This document shows positions 11,996 to 20,922 of a DNA stretch of 64,000 bases, in pieces. The notes below the pieces were generated by a model. That model worked only from the letters and a program-made list of their open reading frames with translations. It searched no databases and was not told where the DNA came from. Every line of letters begins with the position of its first letter. The first letter of the stretch is position 1. The stretch comes from Meloidogyne chitwoodi (lineage: Eukaryota; Nematoda; Chromadorea; Rhabditida; Meloidogynidae): the NCBI GenBank assembly GCA_015183035.1, contig JACZZP010000007.1, forward strand, positions 372,001 to 436,000. Direction: 5' to 3'. The translations under genes were made by a program, and so were the position numbers.

Positions 11996-13082
11996 TTAAT
12001 CCTCATTAATTACAAAATCTTTCAATTCTTTTTTATTCCAAGCATTTTTATTAATATAATTGTTAAGTTGATCTTCTCCAAATAATATTACCAAAAGTGT
12101 CCAACTCGCACTGAAACGTCCTGGATTGGCTACACAAATCTTTTTTGAAAATATTTTTTTTAATAATTTTAATTAATTTCCCCCTTTAAACAAAATGAGA
12201 AAAAAAAATATAAACTTGTATTTGTTCCTTATAATCCTCAAGCTTTCGAATATCTTCAACCTTTTTGCGAATAATCTAAAAAATAATAAATATTATTAAA
12301 AAATTGGAACATCTCACATCCCATTTATTCGCAAGAAAATATTTTACATCCAAAAATTATTTGAAAAACAAAATATATTCTTGCGAATAGATGGGGTGTT
12401 TACAAAACACCCCATCTATTCGCAAAAATTTTTTTATTATTAAATTAAATTTTTTTATTCTGCGAATAAGTGGAGTGTTTATTTAAAATATAAAATTTAT
12501 TTAAATAAAAAATAAACCTTATTAGTATTTTTAGGTTTATTTGATTGCAACAATTCTCCTCTCATAAGTTTAGTAACATTTGGAGTTAATTCAGCCTTTT
12601 TTTGTTTCTTTTGTTGTTGTAAAACATTGGGAGAAGATTTATTTTTTAATAAAATTTTATTTTTCTTTTTTTCAAAATTATTATTAATAAATTTTAAATT
12701 TTTATTTAAATAACCATTTTTTAATGGTGGTAATTTTAATTTTTCAGCTTCTTTATTTAATTCAATTATTATTGGATTAATTTTATCTTCTTTTTTATTA
12801 TTATTTGAAGTACTCTATTAATTAAAATATTTATTTTTTTTAATTTTTGAAGAAACTCCCGTTATAAGGACACTCCAAGGGATTGTTCACGGGTGCCTTT
12901 GTATCCGAAATTAAAAAAAAAAATGGAATATGTAATGGGTGTTCTTATAACGAGATTAAATTAAAAATAATAAATATATTTACCTCATAATAACCCTGAC
13001 AATGAGCTATATCATCATTACTAATATAACATTTATTTTCTAATCTAATAGTTCTAATAATATTTAAAGTTGGTGAAGACAT
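11996..13082 (-). CDS. Unknown 199-aa Lys/Asn-rich protein, possible partial BEN domain
   Basis: Four exons read on the minus strand: 13082-12984, 12814-12518, 12275-12216, 12139-11996, all in phase 0 with canonical GT-AG. The start is the ATG at 13082. The first exon (33 aa) reads MSSPTLNIIRTIRL. The second is basic and Asn/Lys-rich (KKEDK, EKKKNK, QQQKKQKKAE), suggesting a nuclear or nucleic-acid-binding protein. The last two give a charged helix followed by NPGRFSASWTLLVILFGEDQ, which resembles the central helix of BEN domains (small residues, LL..LF and an acidic turn). The match covers only about 45 residues, so I hold it loosely. No signal peptide or membrane segment. Introns carry three foldback repeats. 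It converges with the MAST gene. Confidence 0.7.
12310..12401. repeat. Foldback element of the TTCGC family, copy 5
   Basis: Left end ACATCCCATTTATTCGCAAG, right end CTTGCGAATAGATGGGGTGT, within an intron of the minus-strand 199-aa gene. It lies two bases from copy 6. Confidence 0.7.
12404..12480. repeat. Foldback element of the TTCGC family, copy 6
   Basis: Left end AAAACACCCCATCTATTCGC, right end GCGAATAAGTGGAGTGTTT. It is back to back with copy 5, so the right arm of copy 5 and the left arm of copy 6 together form a further palindrome centred near 12402. Confidence 0.7.
12856..12954. repeat. 99-bp foldback repeat with GTTATAAG ends
   Basis: Left end CTCCCGTTATAAGGACACTC; the right end GGGTGTTCTTATAACGAG is its imperfect reverse complement. 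Located in intron 1 of the minus-strand 199-aa gene. It is GC-richer than its surroundings. A smaller hairpin at 16311-16357 has related ends (ATTATAAGTGCACC). Confidence 0.65.
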
Positions 13083-13818
13083 GTTAGTCTGTTAGATCTA
13101 AAAAAGTTAAAAAAATAAATAAATAGGAAATTTTAATTTTTTTTTAATTTTAAATATGAGACAAAAATAAAATAAAAATCCTCAAAAAATAAATTAATTT
13201 TATTTTTTTTCTCACGAATTATTAAAATGATGCCGTTCTTCTTAATTTGTATTTTTAGGAGAGAATATTGCCTCCCTTTTTATTAAATTTAAATAATTAA
13301 TTCATTAACATTGGCGGTGCCTTTAAAGTAAAAATAAATAAACCTTTTTTAGGATACCGCTTAAATGGACATTAGAGTCTCATCTAAATGTTGAGAGGAG
13401 AAATTAGAAAGAATATCAGCAAACTTCAAATGCCCATAACTTTAGGAGAAAATTTTTTGAAAATTTTTGTTAAAAAATTTTCAAAATAATTGTTAAACCA
13501 TATGGAAAAAAATTACGGTTTTTTAAGATTTTATAAATTTTTAAAATATTTACATATATCTCGCCAGTCGCTTTATTGAGTAATACAGTGATATTATTGA
13601 GTAATATTATTTTTAAATTTTTAAATAATTTTACTTGTCGGCTCCTTTATAAGTGCATATTTATTTCTCTTATTTATAATTGATTGACACATACATATTT
13701 GTCTATTTCCCTTTTAGTCTGAGCATTCTCTTGAGATTTTATTTTTTTAAATTTTAAATTAATTTTAGCAATGAAATTAATTAATTTTAAATTTTATTTT
13801 TTATTTTATTAATTTCCA
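13083..13818. other. Divergent intergenic region
   Basis: Separates the starts of the minus-strand 199-aa gene and the plus-strand gene whose first recognised exon begins at 13819. It should hold both promoters and the missing first exon of the plus-strand gene. An ATG at 13771 runs into an in-frame stop before a usable donor, so I do not assign it. Confidence 0.55.
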
Positions 13819-15603
13819 AAGTATTGTTGACTTCAGATATTGAAGAAGAAGAAGAAAATACTTCTCTTCTCAATCAAAAAGATTCTTCTCAACAAATAGG
13901 GGAAACTTCAAATCCTCTTGCCAAACCGAAAAATTTGAAGAACGAGAACATTTCTACTCAAAACAATTTTGGAACGGAAGACTTTATTTACCCAACAGAT
14001 GACGAAAAAATTGAATATAAAATATCAATTGGTGTTCATTTAAGTATGTCTTTTGGCTTTACCTTAGGACATTTCCCATCCAGTGATGGGAAAGTTCAAG
14101 TTCCGGAACTACCAAATTGCTGGGGTTTGAAACTGGAACTATGGAACTGAATGATTATTAGAACTGGAACTTGTTCCTTCCTAACCTCACAATAGTTCTG
14201 GAACTGGAACTAGTTCCGTGGAAATTTTGGAACTTTCCCATCATTGGTCCCATCCCCTGATACATCGTTCATTTTTATTCACTCACATACTTTCTAAAGT
14301 ATACGGACATAAATAGACCAATTTCAAAATTTTTTAGGTGATGGAAGTGTGGTCAAAATGAATAAGAAATGGAAAAGTTTAAAAAAGAGTGGAATTTATC
14401 CTTTTGAAGAAGTTGTAAAGGCTATGGGATTTGCTGACCTTGAATATATTGGAAATGGAAAAGTTAAATTTTTAAGTGATGCTTTAGGAAAAAAGAAAGG
14501 ACAAATTGAAAAAATTTTTAATGTTCATGAACAAATTTCTAAAATTAAAAATAGTGGGTGGGGGGAACTTAAACATAAAGATTCTTATTTTCATAATATT
14601 GTTGGTGGTCATGTTTATGTTATTCTTTCTCATAAAGGACATGAAATTGTTAAATGTTAGTTACTTTATAATTATTAAAAAATAGGTATTTTATATAGAA
14701 ATAATTCGATTATTCTAGAGTATCGGTCAATAAAAAAATCTAAAAAAATTTTATTTTTAGTTCATTTTCATCAAGATGGTTTGAATATATTTAGAAAACA
14801 AAGAAATCAACACTTTATAGTAAAAGGTACTGAACAAATGGAAGAGGTGCCAACATTTGATCCTTTAGAGTTTCCTCGTCTTGAATATTCAGAAGGCGAA
14901 TTTTCTCGCGAAATTGGACAAGTTAAAACTCGTTTATTATCAATAAATGAATTGAAAGAAATTATCCGTAAAGATGTTATTAATATTCGACGTTATGGAA
15001 GAGGTTTTATGTGTTATAATTTTGCCTATGATTTTGTTTATGCTATTGCTGAAAAGCAAAATAAAGTGATGGATTTAAAATTTTGGCCTGAAATTTATTT
15101 AGAATTTTTAATTTATATGAAGAAATCTGATTTTGCATTTATTATGCGTGAAGTTATTGATCCAGAGTAAGTTTTTTAAATTAAATATAGTTAATAGAAA
15201 GAGAAAATAAATGTATGTCCACCGAGCAGGTTCGAACTTGCAACCTTTAGTCACATAGGCAAAGTCTCTACCCACTGAACTACCGAAGCACTAATGTGTT
15301 ATTTTTTTTCTCTTCTATATGTGTAAATTTACCTACATTAACGCATCCAATAAAATTTTAAATCACTTTTAATAATAAAAAGAGAAAAAAATTTTAAAAA
15401 ATTAAAATTAATTTATTAAATTAAAAAGATTAATTATAAAACCAACATTACTTCAACGCTTTAAAAATAAAATTTGTCAAATAATTAATTGCAAAAAAGA
15501 ACCAATTTATTCTCGTGTTTATGGAAATACTAATAAAATTGAAAATTTTGTTCGTTCAATTTCAGTTAAGAATTTTTTGTCAAAAAATACTAAAAATGAT
15601 TAA
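13819..15603 (+). CDS. Uncharacterised protein, 373 aa seen, first exon not found
   Basis: Exons 13819-14043, 14338-14655, 14761-15166 and 15429-15603 join in phase (2+.. /1, 2/1, 2/2, 1) with a strong A|GTATGT donor at 14043. The visible protein begins with an acidic stretch (DIEEEEEN). A compact domain follows, with GIYPFEEVVKAMGFADLEYI near residue 100, GGHVYVILSHKGHEIVKFHF near 170, and YGRGFMCYNFAYDFVYAIAE near 265. The C terminus is basic. I do not recognise the family. The order of a His-bearing hydrophobic strand followed by a Cys at the start of a hydrophobic helix recalls permuted papain folds (PPPDE, LRAT), but that is inference only. Intron 1 contains a hAT-type MITE and intron 3 a tRNA-like sequence. 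It is probably lineage-specific. Confidence 0.7.
14081..14246. mobile_element. 166-bp hAT-type MITE
   Basis: Inverted termini CAGTGATGGGAAAGTTC (left) and the complement of CAATGATGGGAAAGTTCC (right), flanked by 8-bp near-duplications TTCCCATC (14073-14080) and GTCCCATC (14247-14254). An 8-bp target duplication and CA[G/A]TG termini are hallmarks of the hAT superfamily. The interior consists of repeated GGAACT motifs and has no coding capacity. It sits within intron 1 of the host gene. Confidence 0.75.
15216..15290 (-). pseudogene. Degenerate tRNA-like sequence
   Basis: On the minus strand TAGTTCAGTGGGTAGAG fits an A box and GCAAGTTCGAACCTGC a B box/T-arm with one mismatched pair. The anticodon stem requires a 10-nt loop and the acceptor arms do not pair. 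It lies in intron 3 of the uncharacterised gene at 13819-15603. Probable tRNA pseudogene or SINE fragment. Confidence 0.5.
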
Positions 15604-15959
15604 AAGAAAAAATATAAATATTTAATTTAAATTTTTTTTAATTTATTCTAGTATTATATAAAAAAATTTAGAAAATTATAAACTACATATTAATTGTACT
15701 ATAAAATTATATTAATTCATTTTTAAATTTTCAATTTATATTTCCAATTGATAGCAATAAAAATTAAAATTAGTTTTAATAAAAGTTTAGACTTTAGCTT
15801 CGATCGATCTTTGATATCTTGAACAATATCGTTAATTTTTCAATATATCGATTGAAGCTCAAGTCCGGGCTTTAATTTTAATTTAATTATCAACTAATAA
15901 AGTACTAAATTTATTTACATTTTTAAAAAGAAATGTATTTAATTTTTTTTTTTTTTAAT
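15604..15959. other. Convergent 3' intergenic region
   Basis: A/T-rich spacer between the stop at 15603 (+) and the stop of the minus-strand peptide gene at 15960. An imperfect inverted repeat, TAGACTTTAGCTTCGATCGA near 15787 against TCGATTGAAGCTCAAGTC near 15848, could form a hairpin. No gene seen. Confidence 0.5.
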
Positions 15960-16545
15960 TTAATAATAAGGATGATAATAATTATGAGAATGATGATAAT
16001 TGTTAAAATAAAAAGGATGTTGTTGTTGTCCTCCATAACCATAATAAGGAATACTATAAAAGTGATGTAAAGGTGAGCCATAACCCCAAGAAGAAGAATA
16101 AGGATGACGAATATAATGATTATTATTATTTCCCCAATAATAAGGATTGTTATAATTACCCATATAATTATTATTATTATAAAACATCATTCCATTACTA
16201 CTACAATCATCGTAACAATCATTGTAATAATTGGCCTAAAAAAGTAGAGAGAAAATTATTTATTTTATTTAGAAGATTTAATTAATAAAAATTATTATTA
16301 AGTTAGGCTATCATTTTAAGTGCATCTAAAGGCAATATCCAGGTGCACTTATAATGAGATTTACCCTTTACAATTTTAAGTCTATCTTAAAATTTCAGTC
16401 CAAATTTACTTTTATATTTTTTAATTAAATTTTTATTTTTTTACAAATATTAAAAAATCCTAAAAAAAATTTACAAAATTAATTTTCTCACATTTACAGA
16501 TATTTGAATAAATCCAATAATAAAAGCAATAATAATTATATTCAT
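15960..16545 (-). CDS. Small secreted Tyr/Asn/His-rich peptide (107 aa)
   Basis: Two exons on the minus strand: 16545-16498 (exactly 16 codons) and 16235-15960. The first encodes MNIIIIAFIIGFIQIS, a compact hydrophobic signal sequence ending at a plausible Ser-Ala cleavage point. The second encodes a mature peptide of about 91 residues starting ANYYNDCYDDCSS. The rest is dominated by Tyr, Asn, His, Gly and Pro (YNNPYYWGNNNN, YGYGGQQQ, HHSHNYYHPYY at the C terminus). The only two cysteines are close together near the N terminus. No known domain. Composition resembles structural/cuticle or antimicrobial YG-rich peptides of nematodes. A secreted effector is also possible. Its position three kilobases from a pectate lyase gene is suggestive but not proof. 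Confidence 0.75.
16311..16357. repeat. 47-bp hairpin in the intron of the Tyr-rich peptide gene
   Basis: TCATTTTAAGTGCA and TGCACTTATAATGA pair over 13 of 14 positions around a 19-nt loop. The arms resemble the ends of the foldback element at 12856-12954. Confidence 0.6.
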
Positions 16546-17142
16546 TTTTCTAATTATTTTTAATTTAAAAATAATAATTTTAATTTAAATATAATTTAAT
16601 AAAAATGTTTAAAAAAATAAAATTTATTTTTATGAAATGTGTTTATCTCTTTTCACATTTCGAAATAATGGTCTAGGCATTTTAAAATTAATTTGTACTT
16701 TTTGTTTAATTTTTATAAAATAATAAAAGTCTGTTGTTCTTCAATAGAACTGTCTATAATTAAAAAAAATTTTCGACACCAAAATTGAAAATGTACAATT
16801 TTATTATTTGGAAATGAACCAAAATATTTTAAAACGTGAAATTGGAGTAGAATAAATTATTTTACCCGAAAGGGATTCGAACCCAGGGGAAAAAGGCACA
16901 GGCGGCAACACTAGCACTGAACCAACGAGAGACCTATATATAAGAAATTAAATGTTTATATGTGGAAGGGAAACCTTTATCCGGCTATATCTCTCAGCCT
17001 AGAATGCTATTTTGCTAAAACGGTGAAAATTCTTCAATACAAAGGGGGTAAATCTATCCACTCACAAAGTTTCATCCCGAACTTCCACGGACACTCTCCT
17101 TTGTTAGGTTAAAATAAAAATAATTTAATTAATTATTTAATT
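16546..17142. other. 5' flank of the Tyr-rich peptide gene
   Basis: Promoter side of the minus-strand secreted peptide gene. It contains a tRNA-like element (16863-16936) followed by about 150 bp of unusually GC-rich sequence (16960-17105) that I cannot assign. No coding region seen. Confidence 0.5.
16863..16936 (-). pseudogene. Degenerate tRNA-like sequence
   Basis: On the minus strand an A-box-like TTGGTTCAGTGCTAGTG and an intact B box GGGTTCGAATCCC are separated by about 35 nt. The T stem pairs over only three base pairs and no acceptor stem forms. Likely a tRNA-derived fragment with its polymerase III boxes retained. Confidence 0.5.
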
Positions 17143-17261
17143 TCATCTCTCTTGTTGTTTAAATTGTAAACGTAATAAAGCTGTTCGCGCTTCAGATTCT
17201 TCAGGTTGTGCTTTAGTTAGGGCAATTTGTTCGTCAATTGAAAAATCATAATAAATCTTCA
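17143..17261 (-). pseudogene. Possible orphan terminal exon of an unknown gene
   Basis: On the minus strand, after a possible acceptor at 17262, an open frame of 38 residues ends at a TGA at 17143. It reads IYYDFSIDEQIALTKAQPEE and then SEARTALLRLQFKQQER. Base composition and the amphipathic C terminus look protein-coding. Upstream the frame continues into a MITE (17288-17462), so the rest of the 98-codon open frame is element-derived. I find no further exons up to 18 kb. It may be a gene remnant cut by the insertion, or a short exon whose partners I missed. Confidence 0.3.
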
Positions 17262-17287
17262 CTTGGGTTAGTGAAGGCGAAAAATTG

Positions 17288-17462
17288 CTCCACCCCAGAA
17301 GATCTAAACCCAAAAGATCATTCAACCAATTGATCCAATTGCTAATTCGGTCAAATATCTTACAACTAGTTTTGGTATTACACAAACTTGAATTTATTGG
17401 GAGTGTTTTATTACTTTTCTGTTTAAGTACTTGGCCCAATTGGTTGAATCTTTTGAGTTGAC
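17288..17462. mobile_element. Diverged MITE related to the element at 62789-63055
   Basis: A stretch including GCTAATTCGGTCAAATATCT and GGAGTGTTTTATTACTTTTC matches, with substitutions, the reverse complement of the 267-bp element near 63 kb. Its own ends pair (CAAAAGATCATTCAACCAATTG with the complement of CAATTGGTTGAATCTTTTGA). No clear target duplication remains. Confidence 0.7.
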
Positions 17463-18124
17463 TCCGAAAAATTTTGGAGATCTAATGTACTCTAGTTAAC
17501 CAAAATTTGCCCAAAAATAGCAATTTTTAATTAAATTTCTGAAAAACATCAAAAATATCCAAAAATCCGCAAATCCTCATTTTTAAAAAATTCTCAGCGA
17601 TCTCTTAAAATCCTCAAAATGATGGATAAATCCTCAGAACTGACAGCTCTGAATTAAATTAATTATTTTTTAATAAAAAAATAAAATATTTTTAGTAGTT
17701 GATCAAAGTAAGGCACTCGCTCAAATTTTAGATAAAAATATTAAAAATTTAAATTTTTTTTTAATAATAAAAAGTAGTAAAAATTAAAAAAATAATTTAA
17801 AATATTAAATCTAGACTTTATTTAATTTTTAATTTATTTACAAAAAGCAAACAAATTTTTTTTTTTAAAATATTAATAATTTTAAAATATTGACTACATT
17901 AAAAAAATTTATAAAATAAATATTTGACACGTTGAAATAATTATTCAAAATTATTTGAAAAAAATTTTAAAATTTTTAAAAAATATTTATTTAGCAGGAA
18001 ATATTTTATAAAAAGGGCAAAATTTAATTTTTTTAATATTTTAACATCTGGTTAAATTTTTTACATTTAAAATGAGTGAAAATTAAATATTAAATAATAT
18101 ATTTTTTTTATTATTTAATTATTA
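17463..18124. other. 5' flank of the pectate lyase gene
   Basis: A/T-rich promoter region. 17510-17640 has repeated AAAATCC/CTCA words (ATCCGCAAATCCTCA, AATCCTCAAAATGATGG, AATCCTCAGAACTGACAG). No gene or clear transcription-factor site recognised. Confidence 0.4.
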
Positions 18125-19172
18125 ATGGTTTTTAATTATTTAATTTTATTTTTTCCGTTTTTCTATTTTGTCAAGGCAGATTTTTGGCCTAAAGCAAAAA
18201 ATAATATAACGGTAATTTTTAAAATAAAATTAATTTTATTTTTTTTTCTTAAAAAAGGTTACAAAAACAATAATAATTAATGATAGCCTTAATTGTAATT
18301 ATGATCGTTATATTCCTGATCCTAAACAAATTGGAGATGGAGGATCATCTGAAAATCAAAGACGAGTTTTTGACTTGAAAGATGGCTCAACCATCTCAAA
18401 TTGTATAATTGGAGTAAAACCGGGTGCTATTGGATCAGGAGATGGAATTAGATGTTTGGGCTCTTGTAAGATAATTAATGTTTGGTTTGAAGCTGTTGGG
18501 GAAGATGCAATTACTTTTTATGGTAAAATATCATTCTAATAAAAACAAATTAATTTTTATTTGACTGTCTGACCATTATGTCCCTTGACCATTTATTTAT
18601 TTTGTCTAAAATATTTTTAATTTCAAAAAATTAAAGGAAAATCTGGTAATCCCGTATATAATGTTATTGGTGGTGGTGCAAGACATGCAAAGGACAAAGT
18701 TTTTCAATTTGATGGAAAAGGCACAGCATATATTATTGATTATTATGTAAGTAAAACATTTAATTAGGCAGTCTATTTGATTATATGAGTGTCAATGTAA
18801 ACTAATAATAAGACTCTAAAATGGTTAAATATTTTAAAGGTAGATGATTATGTCCGTCTTCTTCGTTGTTGTGGCAATTGTCGTCAGCAATTTCAACGTA
18901 ATGTAATTATTCAAAATTTAACTGCAATTAATGGCACTCCAGGCCAATTTATTGTTGGAATAAATAAAAATTACAATGATACTGCAAAATTAAGTCACAT
19001 AAAAATGGAAAGTGGAATATATCCATGTAAGTCATTTATTTCTAATAATAATGGAGCTGAACCAAAATCCCTTGGAAAAGAAGAAGATAGAAAACATTGT
19101 GTTTATGATGATGCAGATATTATTTATTTAGCAACAAAAAGCTTAAAAAAGAAAATTGCAAAATCAAATTAA
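18125..19172 (+). CDS. Secreted pectate lyase, polysaccharide lyase family 3
   Basis: Cleaves polygalacturonate by beta-elimination, using calcium, to soften plant cell walls during invasion. Exons 18125-18211, 18258-18522, 18637-18746 and 18840-19172 give 264 aa, within the family's normal size. The ATG at 18125 is chosen because it opens a clear signal peptide, MVFNYLILFFPFFYFVKA, before DFWPK. PL3 hallmarks are in order: DGIRCLGSC, NVWFEAVGEDAITF (acidic cluster), GGGARHAKDKVFQFDGKG (basic and calcium-site region) and DYVRLLRCCGNC, then NYNDTAKLSHIKM. Nine cysteines follow the signal, typical of the disulfide-rich beta-helix. A basic tail KSLKKKIAKSN ends the protein. Nematode PL3 genes are accepted cases of horizontal acquisition and are made in oesophageal glands; the introns here show adaptation to the nematode genome. 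Confidence 0.95.
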
Positions 19173-19828
19173 AAAAGAAAATTAAAAGACTTTAAAAATT
19201 AAATATAGGTATTTATTTAAAAAGGGGAAAATATTATTTTGAGAAAATATTTGATATTTTTGTATATTTTTATTTTAATCAGACTAATATATATTTAATA
19301 AAACATGTTAATTAATTTTAAAAAATAAAAGTTTTATAATTCTTCATATTTGTTTTACAAAATTAATTTTTTTTTAATTTGATGTTTAACAAATATGTAT
19401 AATTTTTAATATAATTCTTAAAATATTTTTAATTATTAAGAAGAATAATTAAAAAATAGATATGAGAACTAAATGTTTATAAGAGGAGGATTTCATCTGA
19501 TTTTATTTAAATGGAGGTCAAATTATTTAATAAAAATATTATAAAGAGAAAAAAGCAATATTTAATAAAAAATAAATATTTTTTATTTTAAAAATTAATT
19601 CAAAATTATTTTATTTAACTCAAAGAAACACTTGTTAAAACAATTTATTTATTAAATATTAACAGCCAGAATTTTAAAAAATTCGATTTAATTAAAAATA
19701 TTTAATTAATTGATTCATTAAAAAAATTCTTTTTTTTTCCATTCTCATCTAGCAATATATTGTATTTATCTTAAAATAATTTAAATTAATAATTTTAGAA
19801 ATTTAATAATAAATATTATATTTAATTT
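19173..19828. other. 3' region between pectate lyase and a convergent gene
   Basis: A/T-rich. AATAAAA near 19308 could serve as a poly(A) signal for the lyase gene. It contains the first copy of a 285-bp local duplication (19350-19633). Confidence 0.6.
19350..19633. repeat. Copy A of a local direct duplication (~285 bp)
   Basis: Matches 20499-20785 along its whole length with substitutions and small indels. Shared blocks include GGAGGATTTCATCTGATTTT (TTTTAT in copy B), AATGGAGGTCAAATTATTTA and AACTCAAAGAAACAC. Same orientation, about 1.15 kb apart. Confidence 0.85.
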
Positions 19829-20922
19829 TTAAAAAAGACCTTTTTCACTTCTAGGCCACTAAAAATAATTAAAAATTTAAATTATTTAATTGTTAAGATT
19901 TATTAAGGAAAATATTTTAATTTTGTAAAGACTTACTTTCTCATCTTCATTGACGGGGCCACTAAAAATTTAAAATTAATAAAATATAATTTGTAAATAA
20001 AACTTTTAGTAACTTTAATTATTATTTTAATTAATTTAACTAAAAAAATTTTTTTTTAATCTACTTACCCCAACTCTATGTGCTTGATTGTTGTTAAAAA
20101 CTGCCTAAAATTATTACTTTTTTTGTTTAAATTTAAGATAAAAATTAACCGTAAAAACTACAATATTATTGTCCATAGTTAAAGCTCGCTTTGGACTGCT
20201 AGTCCGACGTGCTTCAGCTTCAGCCTGATCTATGGCTGAACTAAGATCAAGATTAAGTGGAACAACAGGCTGTCCGCCACAACAGGTCCGTCGATAAATA
20301 AGTAAACTATCGCTGTTAAGCTAAAATTAAAATTTAAAAAAAATTGTTTATTAAATGAAAACTTAAATAATATTAAATTATTTTAAAAATTTTTTAGAAA
20401 TTAACTGTGAAAATTTTAGAATTTTTTTGAGATTCAATTTTATTAATGAATTTGTCAAGAATATATTTGCCTTCAATAATTAACATTTTTACAATTTTTT
20501 GTTTTTCAAAATTAATTTTTTTTAATTGAAGTTTAAGAAATATGTAATTTTTAATAATTCTTAAAATCTTTTTAATTTAGTAGAAGAATAATGAAAAAAT
20601 AAGAAAATAGATAAATATTATTAATATTTATAAAGGGAGGATTTTATCTGATTTTACTTTAAATGGAGGTCAAATTATTTAATAAAAATATTATAAAGAG
20701 AAAAAAGTAATATTTAATTAAAAATAAATATTTTATAAAAAATTAAAGTAATATTTTATAAAATTATTTAACTCAAAGAAACACCTGAATAACCTCTGAT
20801 CCCCCATTTAATTCCAGTTCTTGGATAAAAGCTGCGAGTGTAAAGCGACCACGTATAATAGTTGAAGGCAAATTTGGATTTGCAGGGCTAGCTAGAGAAG
20901 AAGAAATATCAGTATTGCTCAT
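19829..20922 (-). CDS. Unknown small protein (~119-125 aa) with two alternative last exons
   Basis: Minus-strand exons 20922-20785, 20320-20150 and 20104-20069, all phase 0, encode MSNTDISSSLASPANPNL..., a middle portion with YRRTCCGGQPVVPLNLDL and a charged AIDQAEAEARR helix, then AVFNNNQAHRVG. Two consecutive acceptor-linked segments could finish it. One starts at 19961 and reads WPRQ then stop (19947). The other starts at 19858 and reads WPRSEKGLF then stop (19829). Both begin TGGCC after TTTTTAG, so the terminal exon looks duplicated. In another frame the first reads GPVNEDEK before a GTAAGT donor, so my phase could be wrong there. No signal peptide, membrane segment or known domain. The first donor coincides with the edge of a local duplication. 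Confidence 0.6.
20499..20785. repeat. Copy B of a local direct duplication (~285 bp)
   Basis: Second copy of the repeat at 19350-19633. It fills most of intron 1 of the small minus-strand gene and ends at that gene's first 5' splice site, so the repeat edge and the exon edge coincide. Confidence 0.85.

Noticed and set aside
17262..17439. Upstream part of a 98-codon minus-strand frame
   Set aside because: It is a diverged MITE homologous to the element at 62789-63055, so its translation is not evidence of a gene.
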